A model generated the notes under the pieces. It was not told where the DNA came from. It did no database searches and worked only from the letters and a program-made list of their open reading frames with translations. Source: Cycloclasticus sp. (GTDB taxonomy: Bacteria; Pseudomonadota; Gammaproteobacteria; Methylococcales; Cycloclasticaceae). From it: 64,000 nucleotides of DNA. The stretch is from positions 2,229,144-2,293,143 of the forward strand of contig JBFLJU010000001.1 in assembly GCA_040743155.1 (NCBI GenBank), read 5' to 3'. The position numbers and the translations under genes are program-made. Positions 53,801 to 64,000 of the stretch are shown here, piece by piece. Position 1 is the stretch's first letter; the number at the start of each line of letters is the position of its first letter.

Positions 53801-55342
53801 TTACCAGGTTTGTGTTTTTACAAACTCTTCGATAGAAGATCTCAATTCAGCAATGATGTCGTCGTTATAGTTACCTTCATCGCCAATTGATGCAACAAGA
53901 TCAGCCTTCTCTCTTTCCATGAAGCTATGCAAAGCTGCTTCGAAATCCAGCACTTTTTCAACTTCAATGCCGTCTAAAAAGCCTTCGTTGGCAGAAAATA
54001 ATGAAATTGACATCTGCGGCACACTTAATGGTGCATATTGATTTTGTTTCATCAATTCAGTCACCCGAATACCACGATCAATCTGTGCTTTCGTTGCGGC
54101 ATCCAAATCAGATGCAAACTGAGCAAACGCTGCTAATTCACGATATTGAGCCAAATCAAGACGTGTACCACCACCCAGCTTTTTAACTGATTTCGTTTGT
54201 GCAGCACCACCCACTCGTGACACTGATAAACCTGCGTTTACAGCAGGGCGAATACCGGCGTTAAACAAATCTGTTTCTAAGAAGATTTGCCCATCAGTAA
54301 TAGAAATTACGTTAGTTGGGATAAACGCTGATACGTCACCTGCTTGCGTTTCAATAATTGGCAAGGCCGTTAAAGAACCTGTTTTGCCTTTAACTTTACC
54401 GTTGGTCAGTTTTTCAACTTCAGCAACGTTAATACGCGCAGCACGTTCTAGCAATCTTGAGTGAAGATAAAACACATCACCCGGGTATGCTTCACGACCT
54501 GGAGGACGGCGCAATAGTAATGATATTTGACGGTATGCCCATGCTTGCTTTGTTAAATCATCATAAATGATTAACGCGTCTTCACCTTTATCACGGAAGT
54601 ACTCACCCATCGCACAACCAGCGTATGGAGCGATAAATTGTAGCGCTGGAGAATCAGCCGCGCCAGCACACACAACAATGGTGTGAGCCATCGCGCCGTG
54701 CTCTTCAAGCTTTCTTACAACGTTTGAAACAGAAGATTGTTTTTGACCAATCGCCACGTAGATACATTTAACGCCTGTACCTTTTTGGTTGATGATGGCG
54801 TCAATCGCAATCGCTGTTTTACCGGTTTGTCTATCACCAATAATCAACTCACGTTGACCACGGCCTAAAGGAATCATCGCATCAATTGATTTCAGGCCTG
54901 TTTGTACTGGCTCATCAACTGATTGACGGGCAATAACGCCCGGTGCGATTCTTTCAACAGGAGATGATGATTCAGCATCAATTGCGCCTTTACCATCAAT
55001 CGGTGCGCCTAACGCATCAACGACTCGACCTAACAGCGCTTCACCTGTTGGAACTTCTAAAATACGCCCTGTACATTTGACGCTATCACCTTCGGAAAGG
55101 TGTAAATAAGAGCCCATAATAACAACACCAACGGAATCTCTTTCTAAGTTAAGTGCCATACCAAAAGTTCCACCTGGGAACTCTAACATTTCACCTTGCA
55201 TAGCATCTGACAAGCCGTGCACTCGAGCAATGCCGTCTGTTAATGAAACGATAGTACCTTCTGTTTTCGCTTCTACGTCTGCATCGAAGTTTTCGATTTT
55301 TTTCTTGATAAGATCACTTATCTCGGATGGATTTAGTTGCAT
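53801..55342 (-). CDS. atpA: ATP synthase F1 alpha subunit
   Basis: This is the non-catalytic nucleotide-binding subunit, 513 residues. It shows the Walker [39 protein letters not shown] and the arginine-finger region [19 protein letters not shown]. The N-terminal [17 protein letters not shown] binds the delta subunit. It follows atpH by 14 bases. Confidence 0.97.
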   Translation of the reverse strand: MQLNPSEISDLIKKKIENFDADVEAKTEGTIVSLTDGIARVHGLSDAMQGEMLEFPGGTFGMALNLERDSVGVVIMGSYLHLSEGDSVKCTGRILEVPTGEALLGRVVDALGAPIDGKGAIDAESSSPVERIAPGVIARQSVDEPVQTGLKSIDAMIPLGRGQRELIIGDRQTGKTAIAIDAIINQKGTGVKCIYVAIGQKQSSVSNVVRKLEEHGAMAHTIVVCAGAADSPALQFIAPYAGCAMGEYFRDKGEDALIIYDDLTKQAWAYRQISLLLRRPPGREAYPGDVFYLHSRLLERAARINVAEVEKLTNGKVKGKTGSLTALPIIETQAGDVSAFIPTNVISITDGQIFLETDLFNAGIRPAVNAGLSVSRVGGAAQTKSVKKLGGGTRLDLAQYRELAAFAQFASDLDAATKAQIDRGIRVTELMKQNQYAPLSVPQMSISLFSANEGFLDGIEVEKVLDFEAALHSFMEREKADLVASIGDEGNYNDDIIAELRSSIEEFVKTQTW

Positions 55343-55356
55343 CGTTTTTACCTTTG

Positions 55357-55890
55357 CTATTTTAGCTGTTTAGCTAATTGTTGAATCTGTCCACTCAAAG
55401 AGCCGTCAATAACTTTATCACCAGCACGTATAACCATGCCGCCAATTAAGCTCGCGTCCTCTTCAACACTTATTTTTACTTGTTTACCGAATGTGCCCGA
55501 CAACGAACCGGCTAGCTCGTCTCTATCATGGTCTGACATTGGAAAAGCTGACGTTACTACGACATCGAGTATTCCACTTTTTTCAGCTTTTTTAACCTCG
55601 AATTGCTGAGCAATCTCACCTGCTAATTGCAAGCGGTTATTTTTGATAAGCAACTTAACCAAGTTCAAGCCCTGCTCATCCATCTGCCCTTGGCAAATGT
55701 CAACTATGCCGCCTTCTAGCGCCTTTTTTGACACTTTTGGGTTATTGGTGATTTTCTCGATCAGTTCATTTGACGTAACTTGATTTACAAAATCCAGCAT
55801 CTCTGACCATTTCTCAAGCTGGTCTTTTTCTTCCGCCATTAAGAAAGCAGCTTCTGCATAGGGCCTTGCAAGCGCTGCTAACTCAGCCAT
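55357..55890 (-). CDS. atpH: ATP synthase F1 delta subunit
   Basis: This 177-residue peripheral-stalk protein has an N-terminal six-helix bundle ([19 protein letters not shown]) and the C-terminal [21 protein letters not shown] signature. It overlaps atpF by one base (55890). Confidence 0.95.
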   Translation of the reverse strand: MAELAALARPYAEAAFLMAEEKDQLEKWSEMLDFVNQVTSNELIEKITNNPKVSKKALEGGIVDICQGQMDEQGLNLVKLLIKNNRLQLAGEIAQQFEVKKAEKSGILDVVVTSAFPMSDHDRDELAGSLSGTFGKQVKISVEEDASLIGGMVIRAGDKVIDGSLSGQIQQLAKQLK

Positions 55891-56369
55891 TAAGCTGCAC
55901 CTAACTTGCCACTGATATCATCAATGATAGCTTTGTGTTTAGACGCATCAATTTCGCTCTTGATGATTTGTTCTGCCGCTGATACGGCTAAAACTGACAC
56001 CTGTTCACGAAGAACCTCACGTGCACTAGCTACTTCCTGCTCAATCTCAGCTTCTGCACCTTTTTTCACTTTAGCGGCTTCATCAACAGCTTTGCTTTTT
56101 GCTTCTTCAACCATTTCGCCAGCACGTACATTGGCTAAGTTAATGATATCTGACGCTTCCGCACGAGCTTCTTGCAACACTTCTTTAGCGCGTTTCTCTG
56201 CTAATTCATGTTCCTTTTGACCACGTTCACCAGCGGCTAAACCTTCAGCGATTTTGCTTTTTCGTTCTTCCATGGCTGCCATTAGCGGCGGCCACACATA
56301 TTTCATGCAGAACCAAACAAACATAAAGAATGCTATCGTTTGGCCTATTAGGGTTGCATTAATATTCAT
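55890..56369 (-). CDS. atpF: ATP synthase Fo b subunit
   Basis: This 159-residue protein has an N-terminal membrane helix (residues 5-25) containing the [23 protein letters not shown] region, here [19 protein letters not shown] long charged coiled coil follows and dimerises as the peripheral stalk. The N-terminus begins [10 protein letters not shown] as in other gammaproteobacteria. It follows atpE by 35 bases. Confidence 0.95.
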   Translation of the reverse strand: MNINATLIGQTIAFFMFVWFCMKYVWPPLMAAMEERKSKIAEGLAAGERGQKEHELAEKRAKEVLQEARAEASDIINLANVRAGEMVEEAKSKAVDEAAKVKKGAEAEIEQEVASAREVLREQVSVLAVSAAEQIIKSEIDASKHKAIIDDISGKLGAA

Positions 56370-56404
56370 TATTAAACCTTAAGTTAGGGTTAATCTTCGT
56401 TTTA

Positions 56405-56659
<255 letters not shown>

Positions 56660-56677
56660 TTACTAATTAATAAAAAT

Positions 56678-57875
<1,198 letters not shown>

Positions 57876-57905
57876 TTTACTACCTTCAGCTCATTTATCG
57901 CGATC

Positions 57906-57934
57906 ATTATAAATTTGCTGCACTGCACAGTCAA
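57906..57934 (-). promoter_or_regulatory. Near-consensus sigma70 promoter of the atp operon
   Basis: On the minus strand TTGACT (57934-57929), a 17-base spacer and TATAAT (57911-57906) precede atpI by 30 bases. It starts just after the parB stop, so atpIBEFHAGDC should have its own strong promoter in addition to any read-through from parAB. Confidence 0.82.
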
Positions 57935-57936
57935 GT

Positions 57937-58785
57937 CTATTTGAAATGCTCTAATACACCTTCCAACTCATCTAACGAAGAATATTGTATAACTATCTTG
58001 CCATCCCCTTTACTAGAATGACTGATGCTCACTTGTGCACCGAGCTTTTCTGAAATATTTTGCTGCAAGCGTTCTATATCAGGGTCCTTCATCAACGTGG
58101 CGCGCTTTCCAACCGAGCCCTTTAACACCTGTTTTACCAACGCTTCCGTTGCGCGTACTGATAAGCCACGTGCCGCCACCTTCTTTGCAACCGCAACCTG
58201 TTGTGCTTCGTCCAAGGCTAATAACGCCCGACCATGACCCATTTCAAGCGCCCCAGCCCTCAAAAACTCTTTCGCTTCCGGGCCCAAATCCAACATACGT
58301 AGTAAATTACTAACGGCTGCTCGCGAGCGACCCACGGCATCTGCTGCTTGCTGGTGAGTCATCTCAAACTCACTAATTAAGCGCTGCAATGCTTCCGATT
58401 CATCGAGTGTATTTAGATCTTCCCGCTGAATATTCTCAATCAAGGAAATGGCAATTGCCGCACGGTCATCCACATCATTGATAACCACACCGACCTCTTG
58501 CAAGCCGGCTAATTGCGCTGCACGCCAACGACGCTCACCCGCTAAAATTTCGTAATTATTATCGCCAATAGGGCGCACAATGATGGGCTGAATAATCCCT
58601 TGCGCACTAATTGAGTCGGCCAATTCTTGCAACTGCACCGAATCAAATTCGGTTCTTGGCTGATATTTCCCTCTTTGCAACAAATCTATAGGCAACTTAT
58701 TTGCTTCTTTAAAAGTGTCAACAGCCTTTGATTGACTCAGTAGCGCATCTAAACCTCGACCCAAGCCTCTTTTCTTTATAACCAT
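57937..58785 (-). CDS. parB: Chromosome partitioning protein ParB
   Basis: ParB binds parS sites and acts as a CTP-dependent clamp. The 282-residue protein begins KKRGLGRGLDALLS, as usual. It has the CTP-binding GERRWRAAQLAGL (about residues 85-97) and ENIQREDLNTLDEAE-type motif (ENIQREDLNTLDESEAL). A helix-turn-helix TMQQAADAVGRSRAAVSNLLRM (HQQAADAVGRSRAAVSNLLR) and a C-terminal dimer domain follow. It lies 6 bases after parA. No complete parS (TGTTTCACGTGAAACA) was found in this window. Confidence 0.96.
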   Translation of the reverse strand: MVIKKRGLGRGLDALLSQSKAVDTFKEANKLPIDLLQRGKYQPRTEFDSVQLQELADSISAQGIIQPIIVRPIGDNNYEILAGERRWRAAQLAGLQEVGVVINDVDDRAAIAISLIENIQREDLNTLDESEALQRLISEFEMTHQQAADAVGRSRAAVSNLLRMLDLGPEAKEFLRAGALEMGHGRALLALDEAQQVAVAKKVAARGLSVRATEALVKQVLKGSVGKRATLMKDPDIERLQQNISEKLGAQVSISHSSKGDGKIVIQYSSLDELEGVLEHFK

Positions 58786-58791
58786 GATTTA

Positions 58792-59562
58792 TTAACCCTG
58801 ATAATATTTTTCATCTAACTCACGCGCCAAGGCCATGTAAGCCTGTGCACCTCGGGAGCTTTTATCGTAAATAATCGCGGGTAAGCCAAAACTTGGAGCC
58901 TCGGCAAGCCTTATATTTCTTGGTACGACCGTTTCAAACACTCTATCCGCAAAATGCGTCATCAGTTGCTCGCTGACATCACGCGTCAAGCGACTACGGC
59001 CATCAAACATCGTTCTTAACAAGCCCTCTAGGCCCAATTTCTTATTTACGCTTTCCTGAACTTGCTTAAGCGTATCCATTAAAGATGACAATCCTTCTAG
59101 AGCGAAGTACTCGCACTGCATGGGCACTAATACGCTATCCGCTGCGACGAGCGCATTGATGGTTAACATATTCATTGAAGGAGGGCAGTCAATAAAGACA
59201 TAATCATATTCGCCTGCCAGCTCGCCAATTGCTTTTTTCAATCGACTTTCCCGGTTATCGGCCTCTAACAAATGCACCTCGGCACCAGCAAGATCCATAT
59301 TGCTAGGCAACACATCATGCTTAATATTATCCGAACTGACTACTGCCCGAAAAGGGTCGCAATCCTCCAACAGCACATCGTAGCAAGACAGCTCAACATC
59401 CTTCTTATCCACACCGGAACCCATCGTCGCATTACCCTGAGGATCCATATCGACCAACAATACGCGCCTGCCTAGCTCGGCCGTTGATGCAGCCAAGTTT
59501 ATACTCGTTGTTGTTTTACCAACACCGCCTTTTTGATTAGCAACCGCTATTATTCTTGCCAC
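58792..59562 (-). CDS. parA: Chromosome partitioning ATPase ParA (Soj)
   Basis: This is a 256-residue Walker-type ATPase with NQKGGVGKTTTSINLA (deviant Walker A, residues 9-24), VDMDPQGNATMGSG, DYVFIDCPPS (Walker B) and the EAPSFGLPAI region. It moves ParB-bound origins over the nucleoid. It lies 33 bases after rsmG in the conserved mnmG-rsmG-parA-parB order close to oriC. A single DnaA-box-like TTATCCACA is inside at 59405-59413. Confidence 0.97.
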   Translation of the reverse strand: MARIIAVANQKGGVGKTTTSINLAASTAELGRRVLLVDMDPQGNATMGSGVDKKDVELSCYDVLLEDCDPFRAVVSSDNIKHDVLPSNMDLAGAEVHLLEADNRESRLKKAIGELAGEYDYVFIDCPPSMNMLTINALVAADSVLVPMQCEYFALEGLSSLMDTLKQVQESVNKKLGLEGLLRTMFDGRSRLTRDVSEQLMTHFADRVFETVVPRNIRLAEAPSFGLPAIIYDKSSRGAQAYMALARELDEKYYQG

Positions 59563-59595
59563 TAAAACTATCCTTTATTTGTAATTTTCTTACTG

Positions 59596-60219
59596 TTAAA
59601 TCGCCGTGTAAATAACTAGATTTCGCTCTGCCTCAAGCTCAGGTATCATCAGCGACTGCACACCATCAAACTGGAAGTCATCGCGCTCTAAGGCATCCGT
59701 TTCTTTTGATTTCATTGCCAACAATTTACCACCGCTTGTCAATAAATGTCGTGTTTTTGACAGCAGATCAGGCATCGCCGTAAACGCCCGCGCCGTTACC
59801 GTATCAAATTTTTGCTCTGGCTGATACGTTTCCACACGCTCATGCAGAGGGGAGACATTTTTCAGCCCTAACTCTATACAAGCCTGTTGAATGAAGCGCG
59901 TTTTTTTAGAGTTACTGTCCAATAAAGCAAAGCGCATATCCGGCCTCGCAATCGCTAATGGTATGCCTGGCAAGCCAGCGCCGGTACCCACATCTATGCA
60001 GCTTTTACCAAATAAATAAGGAAGCACCGCCAAGCTATCCAGTAAATGCAGGCTCACCATTTGCTCCGGCTCTTTTATCGCCGATAAATTGTATACGCGA
60101 TTCCATTTCACCATCATACGAAGGAAATCAATCAATTCGCCCGTACTTTCTGGCGGCAAATCAAGCCCCATTTCTTTCAGGCCTCGCTCTAATTGGGCCC
60201 TATGCGATTCATTAAACAT
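59596..60219 (-). CDS. rsmG: 16S rRNA (guanine(527)-N7)-methyltransferase
   Basis: RsmG makes m7G527 in 16S rRNA; loss gives low-level streptomycin resistance. The 207-residue protein has the SAM loop CIDVGTGAGLPGIPLAIARPD (DVGTGAGLPGIPLAI) near residue 73, and KVEEYQP-type residues (RVETYQPEQKFDTVTARAF). I use ATG 60217-60219; a GTG directly before it (60222) is possible. It lies 6 bases after mnmG. Confidence 0.95.
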   Translation of the reverse strand: MFNESHRAQLERGLKEMGLDLPPESTGELIDFLRMMVKWNRVYNLSAIKEPEQMVSLHLLDSLAVLPYLFGKSCIDVGTGAGLPGIPLAIARPDMRFALLDSNSKKTRFIQQACIELGLKNVSPLHERVETYQPEQKFDTVTARAFTAMPDLLSKTRHLLTSGGKLLAMKSKETDALERDDFQFDGVQSLMIPELEAERNLVIYTAI

Positions 60220-60225
60220 CACTGA

Positions 60226-62100
60226 CTACGCACTTTTCTTCTTCAAATACACCAACAGCAGCGAGATGGCTGCCGGTGTTACACCCTGTATTCGACCTGC
60301 CTGGCCCAATGTTTCTGGTTGATGCCTGGCTAATTTTTCGATGACTTCAGAGGATAAGCCAGGAACCTGCTGATAATTCATCTGCGCTGGCAGGGCAAAT
60401 TCTTCATAACGCAGCGCTCGCGCAATTTCTGTTTGCTGACGATCGATATATCCTGCATATTTTGCTTGAATTTCAACTTGCTCACGCACCACGCCGTCAT
60501 CAACTGGGCTTTCAAAACCCGATAAATTAGCAATATTTTCATACTTCACCTCGGGGCGACGTAATAAGTCCAAAAGTTTTGCCTCTCGCTGTAACGGCTT
60601 TTTCAAAAAGCCATCCGCCTGCTTTGTCGCCTCTGTATTTGGCTGCAACCATGCTGAGCCCAGACGCGCCTGCTCTGCTTCTATCGCCTCTCGTTTTACA
60701 CTAAATTTCTGCCACTGCGCCTCACTCACAAGGCCCATTTTGTAAGCTATTTCGGTCAACCGTAAGTCCGCATTATCTTCCCTTAGCAATAGCCGATATT
60801 CTGCGCGACTGGTAAACATACGGTAAGGTTCTAACGTACCGTTAGTCACCAAGTCGTCAATCATTACACCTATATAGGCCTCGTTTCGGCGAGGACACCA
60901 CGGTTCCAAATCTTGCGATTGACGCGCCGCGTTTAAACCCGCAATAAGACCTTGCGCCGCCGCCTCTTCATAGCCTGTCGTGCCATTGATTTGCCCCGCG
61001 AAAAATAGACCGGGCATGTGTTTGGTCTCTAACGATGACTTTAAGTCCCTAGGGTCAAAAAAATCATATTCAATTGCATAGCCTGGGCGCACAATATGCG
61101 CGTTTTCGAAGCCTTTAATCGTTCTAATAAAGGCGTATTGAATATCGAACGGCAAGCTTGTGGATATGCCGTTTGGATAAACCTCGGTGGTGGTCAAGCC
61201 TTCTGGCTCGACAAAAATTTGGTGTGAATCCTTGTCCGAAAAACGCATCACCTTATCTTCAATAGATGGGCAGTAACGCGGCCCAACACCTTCAATAACG
61301 CCCGTATACATGGGTGAACGATCTAAGCCCGAACGAATAATATCGTGCCCTTGCTCGTTGGTTCTGGTGATATAGCAAGCGATTTGTTTTGGATGATCCT
61401 CTACAGAGCCCATAAAGGAGAATACCGGCAATGGCGTATCGCCAGGCTGTTTTTCCATCACGCTAAAATCGATACTACGTCCATCTATTCGCGGCGGCGT
61501 CCCAGTTTTCAATCTGTCCACATTAAAGGGCAGGGCGCGTAAGCGCTGAGATAACGCATTAGATGGCGCGTCACCGGCACGACCGCCTTCGTAATTCTCT
61601 AAGCCAATATGAATTCTGCCACCCAAAAACGTACCGACCGTTAAAACAACGGTCGGCGCCATAAATTCAAGGCCCATCTGGGTCACTACACCCCGCACAC
61701 AACCATTCTCAACCACAAGGTCTGAAACCGTTTGCTGAAACAGACTAAGGTTTGACTGGTTTTCTAAAACCTCTCTAACGGCTTGCTTATATAACACGCG
61801 GTCGGCTTGTGCTCGCGTTGCTCGTACCGCCGGGCCTTTGCTCGAGTTTAGCGTACGAAATTGGATACCGGCTTTGTCCGTCGCTTTCGCCATGAGCCCG
61901 CCCAACGCATCCACTTCTTTAACTAAGTGCCCTTTGCCAATGCCACCAATCGCCGGGTTGCAACTCATCTGCCCCAGGGTTTCAATATTTTGGGTTAACA
62001 ACAGAGTCTTAACGCCCGTGCGCGCAGCCGCCAACGCCGCTTCTGTTCCTGCGTGCCCGCCACCAACGACGATGACATCAAATTTTTGGGGATGTTGCAT
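60226..62100 (-). CDS. mnmG: tRNA uridine-5-carboxymethylaminomethyl modification enzyme
   Basis: MnmG (GidA), with MnmE, modifies the wobble uridine of some tRNAs using FAD. The 624-residue protein begins with [20 protein letters not shown], the FAD loop, followed by [23 protein letters not shown] and [11 protein letters not shown]. It ends [14 protein letters not shown]. Catalytic Cys regions are present. The 93-base gap to the moxR-like gene, divergent, should hold its promoter. Confidence 0.97.
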   Translation of the reverse strand: MQHPQKFDVIVVGGGHAGTEAALAAARTGVKTLLLTQNIETLGQMSCNPAIGGIGKGHLVKEVDALGGLMAKATDKAGIQFRTLNSSKGPAVRATRAQADRVLYKQAVREVLENQSNLSLFQQTVSDLVVENGCVRGVVTQMGLEFMAPTVVLTVGTFLGGRIHIGLENYEGGRAGDAPSNALSQRLRALPFNVDRLKTGTPPRIDGRSIDFSVMEKQPGDTPLPVFSFMGSVEDHPKQIACYITRTNEQGHDIIRSGLDRSPMYTGVIEGVGPRYCPSIEDKVMRFSDKDSHQIFVEPEGLTTTEVYPNGISTSLPFDIQYAFIRTIKGFENAHIVRPGYAIEYDFFDPRDLKSSLETKHMPGLFFAGQINGTTGYEEAAAQGLIAGLNAARQSQDLEPWCPRRNEAYIGVMIDDLVTNGTLEPYRMFTSRAEYRLLLREDNADLRLTEIAYKMGLVSEAQWQKFSVKREAIEAEQARLGSAWLQPNTEATKQADGFLKKPLQREAKLLDLLRRPEVKYENIANLSGFESPVDDGVVREQVEIQAKYAGYIDRQQTEIARALRYEEFALPAQMNYQQVPGLSSEVIEKLARHQPETLGQAGRIQGVTPAAISLLLVYLKKKSA

Positions 62101-62193
62101 AGCTCTAACGATTAAATGTAAGCCGTTAATTTTAACACCATTCGACGAATTTAGTTATTCGCTTCAAAACACTCACTAAATCTATTTGCTAGA

Positions 62194-63147
62194 ATGAGTT
62201 CTTTAGTCAATCAACCCTTACCGTTAATAGACATCATGCATCATCCCATTGAGACTTTTTTAGAGCAGGCAAATTCCATTATCCTGGGCAAAGAAAAAAC
62301 CATAAAATTAGCACTTGCCTGCATTCTAGCTAAGGGCCATTTATTAATAGAAGATATTCCTGGCGTTGGCAAAACCACGCTGGCTCATACTTTCGCGACG
62401 TTACTTGGCCTCGATTTCCAACGCATTCAATTTACCAGTGACTTATTACCCGCCGACATTGTGGGCTCTAGTGTTTTTGACCGCGATAACAACACCTTTG
62501 AATTCCACTCTGGACCCATTTTTTCTAATTTCATATTGGCCGATGAAATTAATCGTGCGACACCAAAAACGCAAAGCGCCTTACTTGAGGCAATGGAAGA
62601 GCACCAAGTAACCATTGAGAAAAAAACACACCCAATGACAAACCCTTTCATTGTGATGGCCACTCAAAACCCTGGCTATCAAGTCGGCACCTTTCCTCTA
62701 CCGGAATCTCAACTAGATCGATTCTTAATGCGCCTCTCCATCGGTTATCCTGATACCGAGTCGGAGAAAAAATTACTTAATGGCACAAATACTCGTCGCC
62801 AGCTCGAGTCTAGCAAACCCGTTATCAGCTCTGATCAGCTGGTTTCTCTACAACAGCAGGTGCTAGATATTAATGCTGCCGAACCACTCATTGCCTACGT
62901 ACAAGCGCTACTTGAATTTTCACGAAGTTCGCCCTTGTTCACTCAAGGCTTATCGCCTAGAGCGGGCATTGCCTTAATCCAAGCTGCAAAGGCATGGGCG
63001 CTAATTGATGGCCGTGACAGTGTTTACCCAGAAGACATACAAGCCTTACTGCCTTCCATCACCGAGCACCGGTTACAGCTTCAAAATAATGTTGCTGCAA
63101 ACCAAGGGGCATCCAGCACATTACTCAACGAGGTTGCCATCCCATAG
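62194..63147 (+). CDS. MoxR-family AAA+ ATPase
   Basis: This 317-residue AAA+ protein has Walker A GVGKTTLAH (near residue 57) and Walker B ILADEINRATPKTQSALLEAMEE (ADEINRATPKTQSALLEAME). It carries sensor-1 ATQNPGYQVGTFPLPESQLDRFL (MATQNP, then FPLPESQLDRF) and sensor-2. MoxR proteins act as chaperones that help install metals or cofactors, often with von Willebrand proteins; none is visible downstream in this window. The ATG at 62194 is used; a Met at residue 15 (62236) is an alternative. Confidence 0.9.
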   Translation: MSSLVNQPLPLIDIMHHPIETFLEQANSIILGKEKTIKLALACILAKGHLLIEDIPGVGKTTLAHTFATLLGLDFQRIQFTSDLLPADIVGSSVFDRDNNTFEFHSGPIFSNFILADEINRATPKTQSALLEAMEEHQVTIEKKTHPMTNPFIVMATQNPGYQVGTFPLPESQLDRFLMRLSIGYPDTESEKKLLNGTNTRRQLESSKPVISSDQLVSLQQQVLDINAAEPLIAYVQALLEFSRSSPLFTQGLSPRAGIALIQAAKAWALIDGRDSVYPEDIQALLPSITEHRLQLQNNVAANQGASSTLLNEVAIP

Positions 63148-63578
63148 TGCTAAGCTTTAGATTAAAAACAGGCTCTTGGGATGAACTTAAGGAATTTTGC
63201 ACGCCTGTCCGACTCTCTGTTTTTATCACGGAGCAAAACGTTCCCAGCACATTGGAATTAGACGACCGCGATAATAGCTGTCAGCACCTTGTTATTTTTG
63301 ATGTCAATGACAAACCAATCGCCACGGCAAGATTGGCCAACAACGGTAAGTTTGGCAGAATGGCTGTGCTAAAGGCATATCGTCGACAAGGACTAGGGGC
63401 TGAACTGCTAAAACACCTCACAAAACTGGCCGTCGATCTCAAACTTAAACAGTTATTTTGCCACGCTCAAGCTGATGCCCGCCCATTTTATGAAAAAAAT
63501 GGCTTCCAAATAATAGGGAAGCCATTTGAAGAAGCCAATATTTCTCATATCAAAATGATAAAAGCTCTGGCCGCTTAG
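63147..63578 (+). CDS. GNAT-family N-acetyltransferase
   Basis: This protein of 143 residues begins at GTG overlapping the moxR stop (TAGTG). The fold is GNAT: RLSVFITEQNVP at the N-terminus, ATARLANNGKFGRMAVLKAYRRQGLGAELLKHL with the acetyl-CoA loop RRQGLG (about residues 80-85), and FCHAQADARPFYEKNGFQIIG. It is of the YjcF/ElaA-like type with unknown acceptor. The hairpin inside its coding region near 63497-63527 serves as terminator for the convergent gene. Confidence 0.88.
   Translation: MLSFRLKTGSWDELKEFCTPVRLSVFITEQNVPSTLELDDRDNSCQHLVIFDVNDKPIATARLANNGKFGRMAVLKAYRRQGLGAELLKHLTKLAVDLKLKQLFCHAQADARPFYEKNGFQIIGKPFEEANISHIKMIKALAA
63497..63527 (-). terminator. Intrinsic terminator inside the GNAT gene, serving the convergent gene
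   Basis: On the minus strand AAATGGCTTCC-N9-GGAAGCCATTT (11-bp perfect stem, loop at 63508-63516) is followed by TTTTTCAT-type T-run (ATTTTTTTC). It lies 61 bases beyond the stop of the isomerase-like gene but entirely within the GNAT coding sequence (NGFQIIGKPF). Confidence 0.85.
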
Positions 63579-63587
63579 CATCTAAAC

Positions 63588-64000
63588 TTATCGTTGCTGT
63601 AGATACTCTTCAATAAATGCAAAACGGTCATTACCCCACCACGCCTGGTCATCCAGCATCATAATAGGTGCGCCGAATACGCCGCTTTGATGCGCTTCAA
63701 CGCACGCTTTGCGAAAACGAGTTCTGCCCTCATTTGATTGCACATAAGCAATAAATTCATCAGCATCCCAACCTAAAGCCTTTGCCACCTGTGATAACTC
63801 AGCCATATCTGTTGGGTCACAACCTTCACCCCAAATTTTTGCATATGCTGCATCTACATACGCTTCTGCCTGGTCTTTATCATTGGCATAAAGCACAGCG
63901 ACGTTCCAAGGCTCAACGTCTAAGTTTGGCGGGAACGTGAAGGGAACTTTATAGTGGGCAGCCCAGCGCTTTATATCGGCCATCATGATTTTTATTTTAG
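63588..64000 (-). CDS. 2-hydroxychromene-2-carboxylate isomerase / DsbA-like protein (C-terminal part)
   Basis: The frame is open past the right edge, so only the C-terminal 138 or so residues are visible; the Met at 63986 is internal. The sequence MADIKRWAAHYKVPFTFP followed by LGWDADEFIAYVQS and GVFGAPIMMLDDQAWWGNDR (GVFGAPIMML, WWGNDR) fits the HCCA isomerase subgroup of the DsbA fold. Family members need glutathione and convert 2-hydroxychromene-2-carboxylate to trans-O-hydroxybenzylidenepyruvate in naphthalene degradation. The glutathione-binding N-terminus is outside the window, so the DsbA-like alternative cannot be excluded. Confidence 0.8.
   Translation of the reverse strand, partial: KIKIMMADIKRWAAHYKVPFTFPPNLDVEPWNVAVLYANDKDQAEAYVDAAYAKIWGEGCDPTDMAELSQVAKALGWDADEFIAYVQSNEGRTRFRKACVEAHQSGVFGAPIMMLDDQAWWGNDRFAFIEEYLQQR

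Noticed and set aside
59405-59413. DnaA-box-like TTATCCACA inside parA, with another inside the Ycf48-like gene near 43887
   Set aside because: They are single 9-mers inside coding genes with no cluster and no AT-rich unwinding element, so I do not call an origin, although the gene order is origin-proximal.
62163-62195. TTCAAA...TAGAAT as promoter for the MoxR-like gene
   Set aside because: The spacer would be 21 bases and the -10 overlaps the start codon; too weak to list.

Overview
The window looks like a chromosomal segment from a marine, hydrocarbon-degrading gammaproteobacterium. Cycloclasticus or a close relative is my best guess; it is inferred from gene content only and no search was run. 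The conserved block mnmG-rsmG-parA-parB-atpIBEFHAGDC-glmU-glmS is the arrangement usually found near the gammaproteobacterial replication origin. Between that block and a second housekeeping block lies about 26 kb of genes for oxidising hydrophobic, probably aromatic or alkyl-aromatic, compounds. A partial 2-hydroxychromene-2-carboxylate isomerase-like gene at the right edge fits a naphthalene-type catabolic lifestyle.

Left block (1-12.2 kb, almost all minus strand). A truncated membrane sensor-like gene is followed by a run read right to left: metK-ahcY-metF-ycgL-rsmE, then gshB, a TonB-like gene, algH, ruvX, pyrR, pyrB, pyrX, pyrK and a VanZ-like gene. The metK leader carries a convincing S-adenosylhomocysteine (SAH) riboswitch right behind a sigma70-type promoter. 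The pyrimidine genes are of Pseudomonas type: a class A aspartate transcarbamoylase next to a dihydroorotase homologue that has lost its metal ligands. They are followed, unusually, by a PyrK-like electron-transfer flavoprotein.

Miscellaneous block (12.2-21.0 kb). This holds a YghU-type glutathione transferase, DNA polymerase IV, an MddA-like membrane methyltransferase, a DUF4202 protein, an exported metallo-beta-lactamase-fold hydrolase, MsrB, an M18 aminopeptidase, an exported 2-keto-4-pentenoate-hydratase-like protein, cytochrome b561 and a DODA-type dioxygenase.

Catabolic block (21.4-47.6 kb). Cluster A (minus strand, 31.3 to 21.4 kb) is a stand-alone Rieske oxygenase, a small helical protein, an SDR, a GST, a dioxygenase alpha/beta pair, two SDRs, and the envelope pair DUF1302-DUF1329. 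Cluster B (minus strand, 39.7 to 32.9 kb) is an AlkB/XylM-like membrane hydroxylase, a membrane methyltransferase, a second dioxygenase alpha/beta pair, a thiolase-like protein lacking the nucleophilic Cys, a DUF35 protein, and an acyl-CoA synthetase. A C-C hydrolase lies divergent to it. Cluster C (minus strand, 47.6 to 41.0 kb) is a second DUF1302-DUF1329 pair followed by a Ycf48-like beta-propeller and an MMPL/RND membrane protein. Together these look like the parts of a trans-envelope pathway for lipophilic molecules. No recognisable regulator and no dedicated ferredoxin or reductase gene is present in these clusters. Gene debris, including a deleted SDR gene, separates azoR from the acyl-CoA synthetase.

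Right block (47.7-64 kb). glmS, glmU, the complete ATP synthase operon with a near-consensus promoter and an intrinsic terminator, parB, parA, rsmG and mnmG run leftward. Then come a MoxR ATPase and a GNAT acetyltransferase on the plus strand, and the truncated isomerase gene on the minus strand.
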